From NCBI RefSeq assembly GCF_900635775.1, contig NZ_LR134167.1, forward strand, positions 1,397,001 through 1,461,000: a stretch of 64,000 nucleotides of DNA. Direction: 5' to 3'. Every line of letters starts with the position of its first letter. Position 1 is the first letter of the stretch. The position numbers and the translations under genes were made by a program. Source of the stretch: Avibacterium volantium. GTDB lineage: Bacteria; Pseudomonadota; Gammaproteobacteria; Enterobacterales; Pasteurellaceae. This document shows, piece by piece, positions 55,286 to 64,000 of this stretch. The notes below the pieces were generated by a model. The model did not search any database. It was not told the origin of the DNA and saw nothing but the letters and a program-made list of their open reading frames with translations.

Positions 55286-58200
55286 CTATTCCGTTGCGCC
55301 AAAACCGCGTAAGGCAGACACTTGAACCATTTCTTGGTTACCAAAAATCTTACGCACCAGTTTATAGGTTGTCCCTTTCTCTGGGCTGATATTTTCAGGG
55401 GCTGCAATGAGTAATTGCATATCCAAGCGAGAACAAAGCTCAAACAAGGTTGAAATGGATTTTGCATCTAAACGTGCCGCTTCATCAAGGAATAATAAGC
55501 GACAAGGCACAATGTCTTTCCCACGAATACGGCGGCTTTCTTCTTCCCAGCTTTGCACCACCATTAACAAGATTGACATCCCAGTACCAATGGCTTCACC
55601 TGTGGATAATGCGCCACTTTCCGCACGCAACCAGCCGTCTGCACCACGATAGACTTCCACTTCCAAATCAAGGTAATTGCGGTAATCCAACAATTCTTCA
55701 CCAATGGTTTGTGCCGTACGCTGTCCCATATCAATATGCGGATTTAAGCGCTGATACAATTTCGCAATAGCTTCAGAGAAGGTAATGCGGTTATCAGAGA
55801 ATAAATCTTGATAATCATCTTGGCGATCGGAAAGGGCGTCCAGCAACATTGCGTGAGTATCACGAATATTCACCACTAAGCGCACCGATTTCACCTGACC
55901 AAAGGCAATATTTTGTAGCCCTTGGTTAAGCATACGAATACGATTTTGCTCACGCTGAATAGTCTTACGCATAATGTTCGCCACACTTTCGGAGCTAATC
56001 GCCAATTTTTTCTCGCGATTGGTTAGTTCTGCGGTAAGGCGAGATAATTCGATTTCCATTTGTTCAATGGCATCAATTGGATCGTCCGTTTTGATGATGT
56101 CTTGACGGATACGCTCACGCAAATGCTGATAAACTGCAATAAAGAACCGCACTTTATTTTCTGGTTTACGATTATCTTCTGATGAACGCAGGGCATCACG
56201 CAGGTATTCATTGTCAGCCACGGCAGTACGCAGCGCACCAAGGGCTTTATCCGACATTGAACGCAATTCATCAGCAGAAAGATAAGCGAGTTCGCGGCGA
56301 TTTAAACGTTTTTCCACATCACTATTGCGTGATAAACGCAACACCACACACCAGCTGGCTTTCATCGCGACCACCAATTCACGCTGGGTTTTGTAATCAC
56401 GCTCCGCTTTACGAATTCGGCGGTTAAGATTTTCGCTTTCGCTTTCAATTAGGGTTAATTGTTTTTCTAAATAACGGCGGCGATTACGCACGGTGGCAAG
56501 TTGCTGTGATAATTCATCACGGCGTGTTTGAGCGCGTTGCTCTGCCCCATCATCTGCGCGCACACCAAGCTGGCTGATTTCTTCAAGTAGCTCGTTTAGC
56601 ACTTTATTTTTTTCTTCATAAGAACTGCGCAGTTCAATATAAACTTGATTATATTGGGCAAAACGCACTTGTTTTTGGCGTACTTGCTCGCGTTGTTGTT
56701 CGCGCTGTTCTTGCACTTGCTCTAAACGGTTACGCAGTTGCTCATTTAATTCGGAGGTTTCCGATTGCACGCTTTCTTTGTAATCAAAATGCGCTTTACG
56801 CTGCGCTACGTCCGCCAAGGCAAACACACGCAACTGTAATTGTTTTTGCTGATTAACCGCTTGTTCGTATTCCGCTTTTAAGCGTTCGTAGTTTTCAGGA
56901 TCGCTTTGTAATGTATTAGCAATTGGCTCAAGCTGTGACAATGTCACGCCATATTGACGAATAAAATGCTCATCTTGCTCAGCTAAATCAAGCTGTTCGC
57001 GACATTCTTCAATGCGATCTAATAAACTTTCATCATCAACTACAGCAAGCTGCGGAATCAGTTTATTTAATAACTGTAATTTTTCCTTAGCACTGTCTAA
57101 TTTAAGACGAATTTGTTGTTCTGTGGTGCTAAACTGCCCTAATTCACGCTCAATTTCCCCTTGTTCACGGCGAATTTCTGCCATCAATTCTTCAGGGTTT
57201 GGCTGGAATGCAAGGGCCAAGTGTAAACCAACAAATTGGCTGAAATGTTCGTGTAAACGTTGGCATTTTTGCACATCAAAGGCGCATTCTGCATATTGTT
57301 CCGACACCTCATCACGTTCAATTTGCAAGGCTTCTAAATGTTTTTCCCGCGCGGCACGGCCAAATAATGGAGTTTCAGGGAATTTTGAATAACGTAATTC
57401 TCGGTTCGACACCTGAACCACAACCCCTAGCTCAAGCTCTTGAGCTGACAATACGCTGTCATCAAAAGAACTTGGATCCCCTTCGATAAGGTATAAATCA
57501 TCAGGGCAATCTTCAAGCTGAGCTAATTGTGCTTTCACCGCTTCTAAATCGCGCACCACAATTGCGTGGCGAGCTGGGCCATATAGCGCAGAGAAATAAG
57601 GCGCATCTTCAATCGGCACGTCATCATAAAGTTCAGAAAGCAACACGCCACCAAAGCGTTCTGCTAACACATTTAGACGCGGATCTTCAGAACCATCTGG
57701 CTGACTTAAACGGGAAATTTGTTCATCAAGTTGCTGACGCTTTTGCTCTAACTGATCGCGTTTAATGGTTAATTCACGTTCTTTCACCAATAGTGATTGC
57801 ATAAAATTCATCACATCTTGGCTGTCGCTAAACTGGCTATGGCTTTGTTCTTGCAAGCGTTCAAGTGCAGACTGAGCAGTGAGCCACGCTGGCGCTTTAT
57901 TGGCATTTTCATTGTAACGCGCGTTCAACTGTTCACGCTTTTGACGGAAGGTTGAGCGCTGTTCCACCTGCTCTGCCAATTCTTCATTTAGCTCATCAAC
58001 AAGGCTTTCTTGCTCGGCGTAATATTCTTCGATTTCATCTGCGGTTTCGAGTTCTAATTCTGCACGCTGATTAAATTCTTTCAATAAACGCACCGCACTT
58101 TGTTGTTGCTGATAACGCTGTTCCAATTCGTGTAATTTAGCGCGAAGTTGTGGCGTTTGTTGCGCTTGCACTTTTTGGCTTGGATATTCACGCAACAAGG

Positions 58201-59833
58201 CTTTTGCACTTTCCCACGCGGCCGAGCGAGGCATCTCTCCCGCAATTTGGCAAACGAGCTGATAGGCTTTGTCAAATTGCGATTTTGCCATTTCGGAAAT
58301 TGACATTTTTTGCTCTAAATCTAGCACCTTATTGGTGAGATCTTCGGCTTGCGCGGCAAATTCAGCGTGATAATCTTCTACATTTTTTGTGGACAGATCA
58401 GCCAATCCACAAAGGGTTTTGGCTTTTTCAAGCGCTTGAATAGCTTGTTGATATTGCAACGCACGAGTTTGTTGCGCATCAAGGGCTTGTTGATAATCCG
58501 CTAATTGACCACGCAGTTGATCCACTTCTTGCTCATACTGTTCTAACTGCGCTTGGCTTTCTTCGTGCTGTTCAGAGGCTTCTTCTACGGCAAATTTTTG
58601 CTCTTCTAACTTTTCCCGTAAACTTTCTACATCATCTTGATAACGTGAAATTTTTTCTTGATGACGCAAGGCATTCAGCACTAAATTCAGATGATCAACG
58701 GCGCTTTGATGATCCACTTCAAGGGTTTGTTCACTTTCGTTGAGTTCCGCCAATTCACGGCTAAAATCCACCAAGCGATGTTGCGATAAATCGCGCTCCG
58801 ATTTAGCTAAATACCATTCTTTACGGTGCGCTAACGCATTTTCCACATTGCCGCGGCGTTCGTTGGCATTACGCATATAATCTGACGCCACATAATTGGT
58901 GGTTTCAGTAATTAAATGCTTGAATAAATCACGATCTGATTGCGTTACCTTAATCGCCTCAAGGGTCATACGGTTTTCGCGCAAAGCACTTTCCATATCC
59001 TGGAAAGCCTTACGCACCCCTAAATTTTCTGGTAATAAATAATCTCGCAAAGATCGGGTAATAGCACTGGAAATCCCACCGTAAAGTGAGGCTTCGATTA
59101 ATTTATAAAACTTGCTGCGATCAGAAGACGAACGCAGACGCTTAGGAATAATACCTAAATCAAACATCATTCCGTGATAATCGGTGATTGAGTGATATTG
59201 CTTAAATTGCGCGCCAAGTGTTTCGATTTTCTCTTTTAATTCGTTTAAGGTCAGCACACGGGCTTGACGTTCACTTACCACTTCGGTTAGGGCGCTAATT
59301 GGCGCTAAAGATAAAGGGAGACCTTGAATAGAAAAGGTTTTAATATCCACTTTTTTATCGCGCCCAGCCACTTGTTGCAGACGTGCGCCCACTAAAACAC
59401 GTTGATGACGAGAATTCACTGCATCTAACACGGCATAACAAACCCCTGGTTTGAGTTTACCGTGCAAACCTTTATCCCGTGAACCTGTGGTTGCCCCTGC
59501 TTCTGTGGTGTTACGGAAATGCAATAGAGTTAAATCAGGAATCAGTGCGGTAACAAAGCCGGCCATTGTGGTGGATTTCCCTGCCCCATTTCCCCCTGAT
59601 AAGGTGGTAACTAATTCATCTAAATCAAAAGTGCGGGCAAAAAAACCGTTCCAGTTAATCAGTGTAAGGGAGCGGAATTTTCCACGTTCTACATTTTGCC
59701 CAACAGGTGCGGCCGTATCTTGCGATTGCACCGATACGGTTTCCATAATATCTAATTCTTCCGTTTGATGATTTTCCATTTCTTCGCTTTCAAGGGTTAA
59801 ATTATCGCTTTCTAATTCAAATTCTTTGGTCAT
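55286..59833 (-). CDS. mukB: Chromosome partition protein MukB (SMC-like condensin ATPase)
   Basis: MukB compacts and segregates DNA with MukE and MukF. Walker A is GGNGAGKST at about 80-88. Two long coiled coils flank the hinge ([33 protein letters not shown]). The signature [12 protein letters not shown] and Walker [12 protein letters not shown] are near the end. It has 1515 residues. The first 46 (rich in Glu and Asp) precede the point where E. coli MukB starts ([15 protein letters not shown]). The start at 59833 has AGGGGA eight bases upstream and overlaps the mukE stop by one base, so the extension is probably real. Confidence 0.96.
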   Translation of the reverse strand: MTKEFELESDNLTLESEEMENHQTEELDIMETVSVQSQDTAAPVGQNVERGKFRSLTLINWNGFFARTFDLDELVTTLSGGNGAGKSTTMAGFVTALIPDLTLLHFRNTTEAGATTGSRDKGLHGKLKPGVCYAVLDAVNSRHQRVLVGARLQQVAGRDKKVDIKTFSIQGLPLSLAPISALTEVVSERQARVLTLNELKEKIETLGAQFKQYHSITDYHGMMFDLGIIPKRLRSSSDRSKFYKLIEASLYGGISSAITRSLRDYLLPENLGVRKAFQDMESALRENRMTLEAIKVTQSDRDLFKHLITETTNYVASDYMRNANERRGNVENALAHRKEWYLAKSERDLSQHRLVDFSRELAELNESEQTLEVDHQSAVDHLNLVLNALRHQEKISRYQDDVESLREKLEEQKFAVEEASEQHEESQAQLEQYEQEVDQLRGQLADYQQALDAQQTRALQYQQAIQALEKAKTLCGLADLSTKNVEDYHAEFAAQAEDLTNKVLDLEQKMSISEMAKSQFDKAYQLVCQIAGEMPRSAAWESAKALLREYPSQKVQAQQTPQLRAKLHELEQRYQQQQSAVRLLKEFNQRAELELETADEIEEYYAEQESLVDELNEELAEQVEQRSTFRQKREQLNARYNENANKAPAWLTAQSALERLQEQSHSQFSDSQDVMNFMQSLLVKERELTIKRDQLEQKRQQLDEQISRLSQPDGSEDPRLNVLAERFGGVLLSELYDDVPIEDAPYFSALYGPARHAIVVRDLEAVKAQLAQLEDCPDDLYLIEGDPSSFDDSVLSAQELELGVVVQVSNRELRYSKFPETPLFGRAAREKHLEALQIERDEVSEQYAECAFDVQKCQRLHEHFSQFVGLHLALAFQPNPEELMAEIRREQGEIERELGQFSTTEQQIRLKLDSAKEKLQLLNKLIPQLAVVDDESLLDRIEECREQLDLAEQDEHFIRQYGVTLSQLEPIANTLQSDPENYERLKAEYEQAVNQQKQLQLRVFALADVAQRKAHFDYKESVQSETSELNEQLRNRLEQVQEQREQQREQVRQKQVRFAQYNQVYIELRSSYEEKNKVLNELLEEISQLGVRADDGAEQRAQTRRDELSQQLATVRNRRRYLEKQLTLIESESENLNRRIRKAERDYKTQRELVVAMKASWCVVLRLSRNSDVEKRLNRRELAYLSADELRSMSDKALGALRTAVADNEYLRDALRSSEDNRKPENKVRFFIAVYQHLRERIRQDIIKTDDPIDAIEQMEIELSRLTAELTNREKKLAISSESVANIMRKTIQREQNRIRMLNQGLQNIAFGQVKSVRLVVNIRDTHAMLLDALSDRQDDYQDLFSDNRITFSEAIAKLYQRLNPHIDMGQRTAQTIGEELLDYRNYLDLEVEVYRGADGWLRAESGALSTGEAIGTGMSILLMVVQSWEEESRRIRGKDIVPCRLLFLDEAARLDAKSISTLFELCSRLDMQLLIAAPENISPEKGTTYKLVRKIFGNQEMVQVSALRGFGATE

Positions 59834-60549
59834 TATTCTTCCCCTTCTTCATCAAATTCTTCAATTTCTTCGCCATTTTGCACCGCACTTTTCTCATCTT
59901 GTAAGGATTGTGGTGTTGCGGCTTCCCCATCGCGGATCAAGCGTAATTGCGCTTCCATTGGGTCATCGCCAGCACGCACTTCTGCACCAAAACGGAATAC
60001 CGCTTCTGAAATCACAAATTTTCCACTATGCTGATCGCCGACTGTTGAAATTATTCCTAAACGGCGTAAGCGATTTAACGTAGCGCGGACTTTTTCTGCC
60101 AGTTTTTGTTTATCTAAATCTGAACCTGAAGAACGCTGATTCACCACTTTTAACAACTTGCTTTCATCGGCCAAATTGAGCAATTCATCATACACTTCTT
60201 GCGTGCTGAAAATGCCTTGTTGAGCAAGGCGCTCTGGGCTTAAATACAAATAGCACAGCACTTTACCAACCAACATTTCTAATTCAGAAAGCACTGAACG
60301 TGCAATCAGCGTAGTGGCTTTGGGACGCAAATAGAAAAAGCCTTCTGGCGCACGAATTAATTCCACATTGTAACGGCGATAAAATTGATCTAGCTCGTTT
60401 TGGAAATCCATCAAAAAAGCGTGATTATCCAATTGCTCTAAACTAATGTGTCGCCCTGCACGCAATTGGCTATCCACCGCAGGAAAAAGGGGATTTGCAA
60501 TGGCCTGCGCTTGTTTTACGGAAAGTATCTCTTGTAGCTGCTCTGTCAT
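59833..60549 (-). CDS. mukE: Condensin subunit MukE
   Basis: A 238-residue winged-helix protein that bridges MukF and Muk[19 protein letters not shown] and [19 protein letters not shown] are family motifs, and the C-terminus is highly acidic ([12 protein letters not shown]). It overlaps mukB by one base and follows mukF by 18. Confidence 0.95.
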   Translation of the reverse strand: MTEQLQEILSVKQAQAIANPLFPAVDSQLRAGRHISLEQLDNHAFLMDFQNELDQFYRRYNVELIRAPEGFFYLRPKATTLIARSVLSELEMLVGKVLCYLYLSPERLAQQGIFSTQEVYDELLNLADESKLLKVVNQRSSGSDLDKQKLAEKVRATLNRLRRLGIISTVGDQHSGKFVISEAVFRFGAEVRAGDDPMEAQLRLIRDGEAATPQSLQDEKSAVQNGEEIEEFDEEGEE

Positions 60550-60567
60550 AGTTTGGTTCTCTAAAAA

Positions 60568-61893
60568 TTAGTTATATTCATCAATGATATTGGCTTGTAC
60601 TTCAGCGCCCTGTTCGTTAATTTTTTGCCATTGCGGATAAGCGCCGGTTAAATCACCACTTGCCATACCTAAGCGCATTGCCTGATCGACAATAATTCGT
60701 GCTACATCAAAATGGCGCGAAACTGGGTAATTTTCCAACTGCTCTTTCAGCACTAAACTCAAATCAATCGGACGGTTATGCTCACGGTAGGCAATTAACA
60801 AGCTTTGCATATGTTCTACAATTTGATCGTGTAAATCAGCCAAACTTTCGTATTGTAATTCTTCTGGCAGTTCCCCTAGCGCATCTTCTTCACGCAGCAC
60901 CAGTTCTTCATCGCGCAAATCCACTAAACGCTCAGCCTGCGCTGTCCATAAATACCAAGGATTTTCAAGATATTGTTGAATAGACTGACGTAAACGCTGT
61001 GAAAAGACACGGTTTTTGTCCATATCAATTGCGGTACGGATAAATTTATGCACGTGGCGGTCATAGCCAATCCATAAGTCAATAGACTGTTGCCCCCAGC
61101 TGATAATGCGGTCTAATTTTGCTTGTAAATCAATGATAAGCTGATCGATAAAATAAAGATTTTCCTGACCGATCACACAATCTTGAATACGCAATAATTG
61201 CGCTTGCAGTTTATCCCCCGCAGAATTGAGCGTATCTTGCAATTCACGCAGATTGCTTGAGGTTTCATCTAACAAACGCTCACAGCTTGAAATAGCGGCT
61301 TGCCAATCTTTAGTTAATAGCTCGGCGATTTCATCTTTAATGCTTTGCTGATTTTCGTCCATCACACGTTGGGAAAAATCAATGCTATCGAAAATCTCCG
61401 CCACAGAATATTTTAATGGCGCAAACACATTACGCCGCCAATGATGCTCATCGCCCCCTTCTTCCGCTGCTTCAGAAGCGCGTTGAATTTCATCTGCCAC
61501 AATTGAAAGCTGAACAGAAAGGCGTAAGGCAGAAAATTCACGCTGACGAATATAATAATCGGATACGCCAACACCCAACGGCGTTAAACGATAAATCGCC
61601 AAGCCTTCGGTAAACTCACTACTAAAACGATTGAGAAAGCGCTGTTTCACTAATTCATTAATCGCATTATTGGCGCGGGTGGCAATATTATCGGGAGATT
61701 GCTCAAAGGCTGATGCCGTATGGCGGAAAATATCCACTAAATCCGTTTCCAGCATTTCACCGTCTAAGCGCTCATTGTTATAAATGGCAATCGCCAATAA
61801 AAACGCCAAACGATCAGTCGGCAAATTCAGCGAAAACTCTCGCTCTCTCGCCCAAGAAACCAATTCAGGGATTGTTTGTGATGTTTCAAGCAT
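60568..61893 (-). CDS. mukF: Kleisin subunit MukF
   Basis: The kleisin of the MukBEF condensin. It has an N-terminal winged-helix dimer domain ([38 protein letters not shown] in parts), a helical middle and a C-terminal part binding MukB heads. It has 441 residues, as in E. coli. It is first in mukF-mukE-mukB. The cmoM (smtA) gene that precedes mukF in E. coli is missing, and a BrnTA module is divergent instead. Confidence 0.95.
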   Translation of the reverse strand: MLETSQTIPELVSWAREREFSLNLPTDRLAFLLAIAIYNNERLDGEMLETDLVDIFRHTASAFEQSPDNIATRANNAINELVKQRFLNRFSSEFTEGLAIYRLTPLGVGVSDYYIRQREFSALRLSVQLSIVADEIQRASEAAEEGGDEHHWRRNVFAPLKYSVAEIFDSIDFSQRVMDENQQSIKDEIAELLTKDWQAAISSCERLLDETSSNLRELQDTLNSAGDKLQAQLLRIQDCVIGQENLYFIDQLIIDLQAKLDRIISWGQQSIDLWIGYDRHVHKFIRTAIDMDKNRVFSQRLRQSIQQYLENPWYLWTAQAERLVDLRDEELVLREEDALGELPEELQYESLADLHDQIVEHMQSLLIAYREHNRPIDLSLVLKEQLENYPVSRHFDVARIIVDQAMRLGMASGDLTGAYPQWQKINEQGAEVQANIIDEYN

Positions 61894-62060
61894 TGTGTAT
61901 TCTCACAAGCAAATAAAAATTAGACAAAAATTATAGTTGATTATACAGGAATTTTTACGGATCTTGTAGATCGTTTTTTTACCAAAAATGTTTACAAAAA
62001 CTTGTTATTTAGCAAAATGTATTTACAATAAAGAAACGGTTATTTGATTTAACATTCAAA

Positions 62061-62351
62061 ATGGAAATTGAATTTGATCAAAAGAAAAATCAGCGCAATA
62101 TTGAAGAACGCCAGCTCTCTTTTGAAATGGCACGCTATTTTCATTGGAATAGCGCAATGATTATCGCTGATGATAGAAAAGATTATCCTGAACCGCGTTT
62201 TTTAGCCGCTGGTTATGTTGGGACAACAGCGCGATTACATATTCTCGTATTTACACCAATAAAAACAGGAATTCGAGTTATTAGCTTCCGTAAAGCAAAT
62301 GCAAGGGAGATCAAAAAATATGAAAACAGAGAAAAACACACCGCTGATTAG
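62061..62351 (+). CDS. brnT: BrnT-family toxin (RelE-like fold ribonuclease)
   Basis: A 96-residue BrnT toxin. The N-terminal IEFDQKKNQRNIEERQLSFE, the central FLAAGYVGTTARLHILVFT, and IRVISFRKANAREIKKYE are the three conserved parts, with the Arg/Lys-rich RNA contact region intact. It is followed by the antitoxin, which starts inside it. Upstream, two AATGT..TTTACAA-like direct repeats (near 61987 and 62017) could be part of the operator. Confidence 0.92.
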   Translation: MEIEFDQKKNQRNIEERQLSFEMARYFHWNSAMIIADDRKDYPEPRFLAAGYVGTTARLHILVFTPIKTGIRVISFRKANAREIKKYENREKHTAD

Positions 62352-62637
62352 TGCTGAAGGCGAAGTCCGGGAATTACAGCAAAGCGATTTTACACAAATG
62401 AAATCATTACAAGAAACAATGCCTGATGATTTTGTCAATATGGTGCTTGCACATCAAGCAGAAATGGAAAAGCAAGGACATATAAAACCGAAAGTCAGGG
62501 GCAAACAAAAAACGCCAACCAAACAAATTATCACTATTCGCTTATCACCTGAAGTGATTGAGGCCTTTAAAGCCACAGGGAAAGGTTGGCAATCGCGTAT
62601 TAATGAAGTGCTTCTCCAGCATATTCATTCCGTATAA
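62320..62637 (+). CDS. brnA: BrnA-family antitoxin
   Basis: A 105-residue antitoxin and autorepressor. The C-terminal ribbon-helix-helix is TIRLSPEVIEAFKATGKGWQSRI (two parts), and the N-terminal region wraps the toxin. The ATG at 62320 is preceded by GGGAG and overlaps brnT by 32 bases. An in-frame ATG seven codons upstream is less well placed. Confidence 0.91.
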   Translation: MKTEKNTPLISAEGEVRELQQSDFTQMKSLQETMPDDFVNMVLAHQAEMEKQGHIKPKVRGKQKTPTKQIITIRLSPEVIEAFKATGKGWQSRINEVLLQHIHSV

Positions 62638-62790
62638 TCAGCAATGACCGCATAATAAAGTGCGGTCAAAAATTTTCATCTTTTTAGCTACCTAAAAAGA
62701 CCTAATCCTGCACATTCCTATTGGAAAAAATCCCATTACCCCTTACTATACGCAAGTTTTTTAAATTGATATAACCGAATAATAAACCCA

Positions 62791-63741
62791 ATGAGCGAAA
62801 ATTTAACTTCTCAAAACGAAAAAACAAAGAAACAAATCTATAATTTCAATAAGTTACAAAAACGCCTACGCCGTAATGTGGGCGCAGCTATTGCCGATTT
62901 TAATATGATTGAAGATGGTGATAAGGTGATGGTGTGCTTATCTGGCGGTAAAGACAGCTACACGTTGCTGGATATTTTGCTTAATTTACGCCTTAACGCA
63001 CCGATTCATTTTGATATTGTGGCGGTAAATTTAGATCAAAAACAACCAGGCTTTCCTGAGCACGTCTTACCGGAATATTTAGAGAGCATCGGCGTGGATT
63101 ACAAAATCGTAGAGGAAAATACCTATGGGATTGTAAAAGAAAAAATCCCAGAGGGAAAAACCACCTGTTCCCTTTGTTCTCGTTTAAGACGTGGGATTTT
63201 ATACCGCACGGCGACCGAGTTGGGTGCAACCAAAATCGCACTCGGGCATCACCGTGATGATATGTTAGAAACCTTGTTTTTAAATATGTTCTACGGCGGC
63301 AAACTCAAATCAATGCCGCCCAAATTAATCAGCGATGACGGCAAGCAAATTGTGATTCGTCCGCTGGCTTATTGCAAAGAAAAGGACATTGAAAAATATT
63401 CCATCGCCAAACAATTCCCGATTATTCCTTGTAATCTATGTGGTTCGCAACCTAACTTACAACGCCAAGTGGTAAAAGAAATGTTGCAAACTTGGGATCG
63501 CCAATATCCGGGGCGCATCGAAACAATGTTCAGCGCAATGCAAAATATTGTGCCTTCGCACCTATGCGATAAAAATTTGTTTAATTTCAAAGATATTCAA
63601 CGTGGACAAAACCTAGACGGCGTGGAAGGGGATATTGCTTTTGATAAGCAGGAGCTACCTACTACCCCATTATTCCAAGATGAAGATGAGCAAACGGATT
63701 TCAGCCAAAATGAAATGATTTCGTTTAAGGAAGTGAGTTAA
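62791..63741 (+). CDS. ttcA: tRNA 2-thiocytidine synthetase TtcA
   Basis: TtcA thiolates cytidine 32 of some tRNAs using ATP and an Fe-S cluster. The PP-loop is SGGKDS at 51-56, the cluster cysteines are in [12 protein letters not shown] and PCNLCGSQ, and [19 protein letters not shown] is conserved. It has 316 residues, normal size. It starts with ATG at 62791 and has no strong ribosome site. It may draw sulfur from a desulfurase such as the CsdA type seen at 3 kb, but this is not shown. Confidence 0.94.
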   Translation: MSENLTSQNEKTKKQIYNFNKLQKRLRRNVGAAIADFNMIEDGDKVMVCLSGGKDSYTLLDILLNLRLNAPIHFDIVAVNLDQKQPGFPEHVLPEYLESIGVDYKIVEENTYGIVKEKIPEGKTTCSLCSRLRRGILYRTATELGATKIALGHHRDDMLETLFLNMFYGGKLKSMPPKLISDDGKQIVIRPLAYCKEKDIEKYSIAKQFPIIPCNLCGSQPNLQRQVVKEMLQTWDRQYPGRIETMFSAMQNIVPSHLCDKNLFNFKDIQRGQNLDGVEGDIAFDKQELPTTPLFQDEDEQTDFSQNEMISFKEVS

Positions 63742-63771
63742 ACAAAGGCTGAATAAGAAAATGGCAAAAAT

Positions 63772-63812
63772 AAAGAGCGGTGAAAAAATCAAAAGTTTTC
63801 CACCGCACTTTC
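63772..63812. terminator. Uptake-signal hairpin between ttcA and the NlpC/P60 gene
   Basis: AAAGAGCGGTGAAAA mirrors TTTTCCACCGCACTTT. The right copy is a perfect uptake signal and the left copy has one change. It serves two convergent genes. Confidence 0.7.
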
Positions 63813-63840
63813 TATTTCTGTATTTTCTATAAACTCGGTT

Positions 63841-64000
63841 TTACATTCTACGCGCTTGCCAATAGGTGCGCGTCCAGTAAGGGCTATTGAGTGAAGAATA
63901 AATCACGCCACCTTTAGTTGAGGCGTGTAGGAATTGGCCGTCTTTCACATAAATCCCAACGTGGTAGCCATTTGGCCCGCGTCCTGTTTTGAAGAAAACT
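63841..64000 (-). CDS. NlpC/P60 family murein hydrolase, C-terminal end only
   Basis: The last 53 codons are visible (FFKTGRGPNGYHVGIYV, FLHASTKGGVIYSSLNSPYW). They match the C-terminus of NlpC/MepS (Spr) lipoproteins, DL-endopeptidases that cut peptidoglycan cross-links. The active-site His is in YHVGIYV. The catalytic Cys and signal region lie outside the window, so NlpC against MepS is not decided. Confidence 0.88.
   Translation of the reverse strand, partial: VFFKTGRGPNGYHVGIYVKDGQFLHASTKGGVIYSSLNSPYWTRTYWQARRM

Overview
The window is a chromosomal segment of a gamma-proteobacterium of the family Pasteurellaceae. Two things support this. The 9-mer AAGTGCGGT (or its complement ACCGCACTT), the Haemophilus-type DNA uptake signal, occurs about 50 times by eye, where chance would give fewer than one. 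Also, nearly every housekeeping protein matches the Haemophilus/Pasteurella form of an enterobacterial gene. I cannot fix the genus from sequence alone. The DNA is AT-rich, genes are tightly packed, and several convergent gene pairs are closed by hairpins made from two inverted uptake signals.

Layout. 1-7.6 kb: start of grxA, then rimK, ycfP, a chalcone-isomerase-like exported protein, a nuclease/csdA/csdE operon for sulfur transfer, the yohJ-yohK membrane pair, dgt and a small unknown protein. 7.8-17.1 kb: lrp-ftsK-lolA-rarA-serS in the same order as E. coli, then prfA facing prmB. 17.3-26.2 kb: purE with a PurR operator, pepN, pyrD, a PHP phosphoesterase, an aroF-tyrA operon behind two TyrR boxes, and cdd behind a CRP site. 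26.3-31.4 kb: kdsD-kdsC, rnpB, matP, a HigBA toxin-antitoxin module and the Lon-like protease gene ycbZ.

31.4-36.8 kb is the clearest accessory region. In E. coli ycbZ is followed directly by fabA. Here the gap holds an intact IS1595-family element (19-bp perfect ends, 8-bp target duplication), a 1098-residue trimeric autotransporter adhesin with two collagen-like blocks, and a decayed IS3-family element.

36.8-49.6 kb: fabA, ybaK, usg, a purine permease, dinB, htpX, a cluster of intergenic palindromes, epmC, the yadGH ABC exporter, ppnN-queF-zinc-ribbon protein, and divergent yqcC-truC. 49.6-52.9 kb: rplM-rpsI, then sspA-sspB with sspA broken by a one-base frameshift, then about 0.9 kb without a convincing gene but with a possible structured RNA. 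52.9-64 kb: sbcB with a DMT transporter, the mukF-mukE-mukB condensin operon, a BrnTA toxin-antitoxin module, ttcA and the end of an NlpC/P60 hydrolase.

The core genes serve chromosome segregation (FtsK, MatP, MukBEF), translation quality (SerS, RF1, PrmB, YbaK, EpmC, TtcA, TruC, L13/S9), nucleotide metabolism (Dgt, PurE, PyrD, Cdd, PpnN, a purine permease) and aromatic amino acid and envelope synthesis (AroF, TyrA, KdsC/D, FabA, LolA). I saw no CRISPR array, prophage or defence island. The best candidates for new biology are the adhesin with its insertion sequences, the sspA frameshift, the gene-poor stretch after sspB, and several small unstudied proteins.
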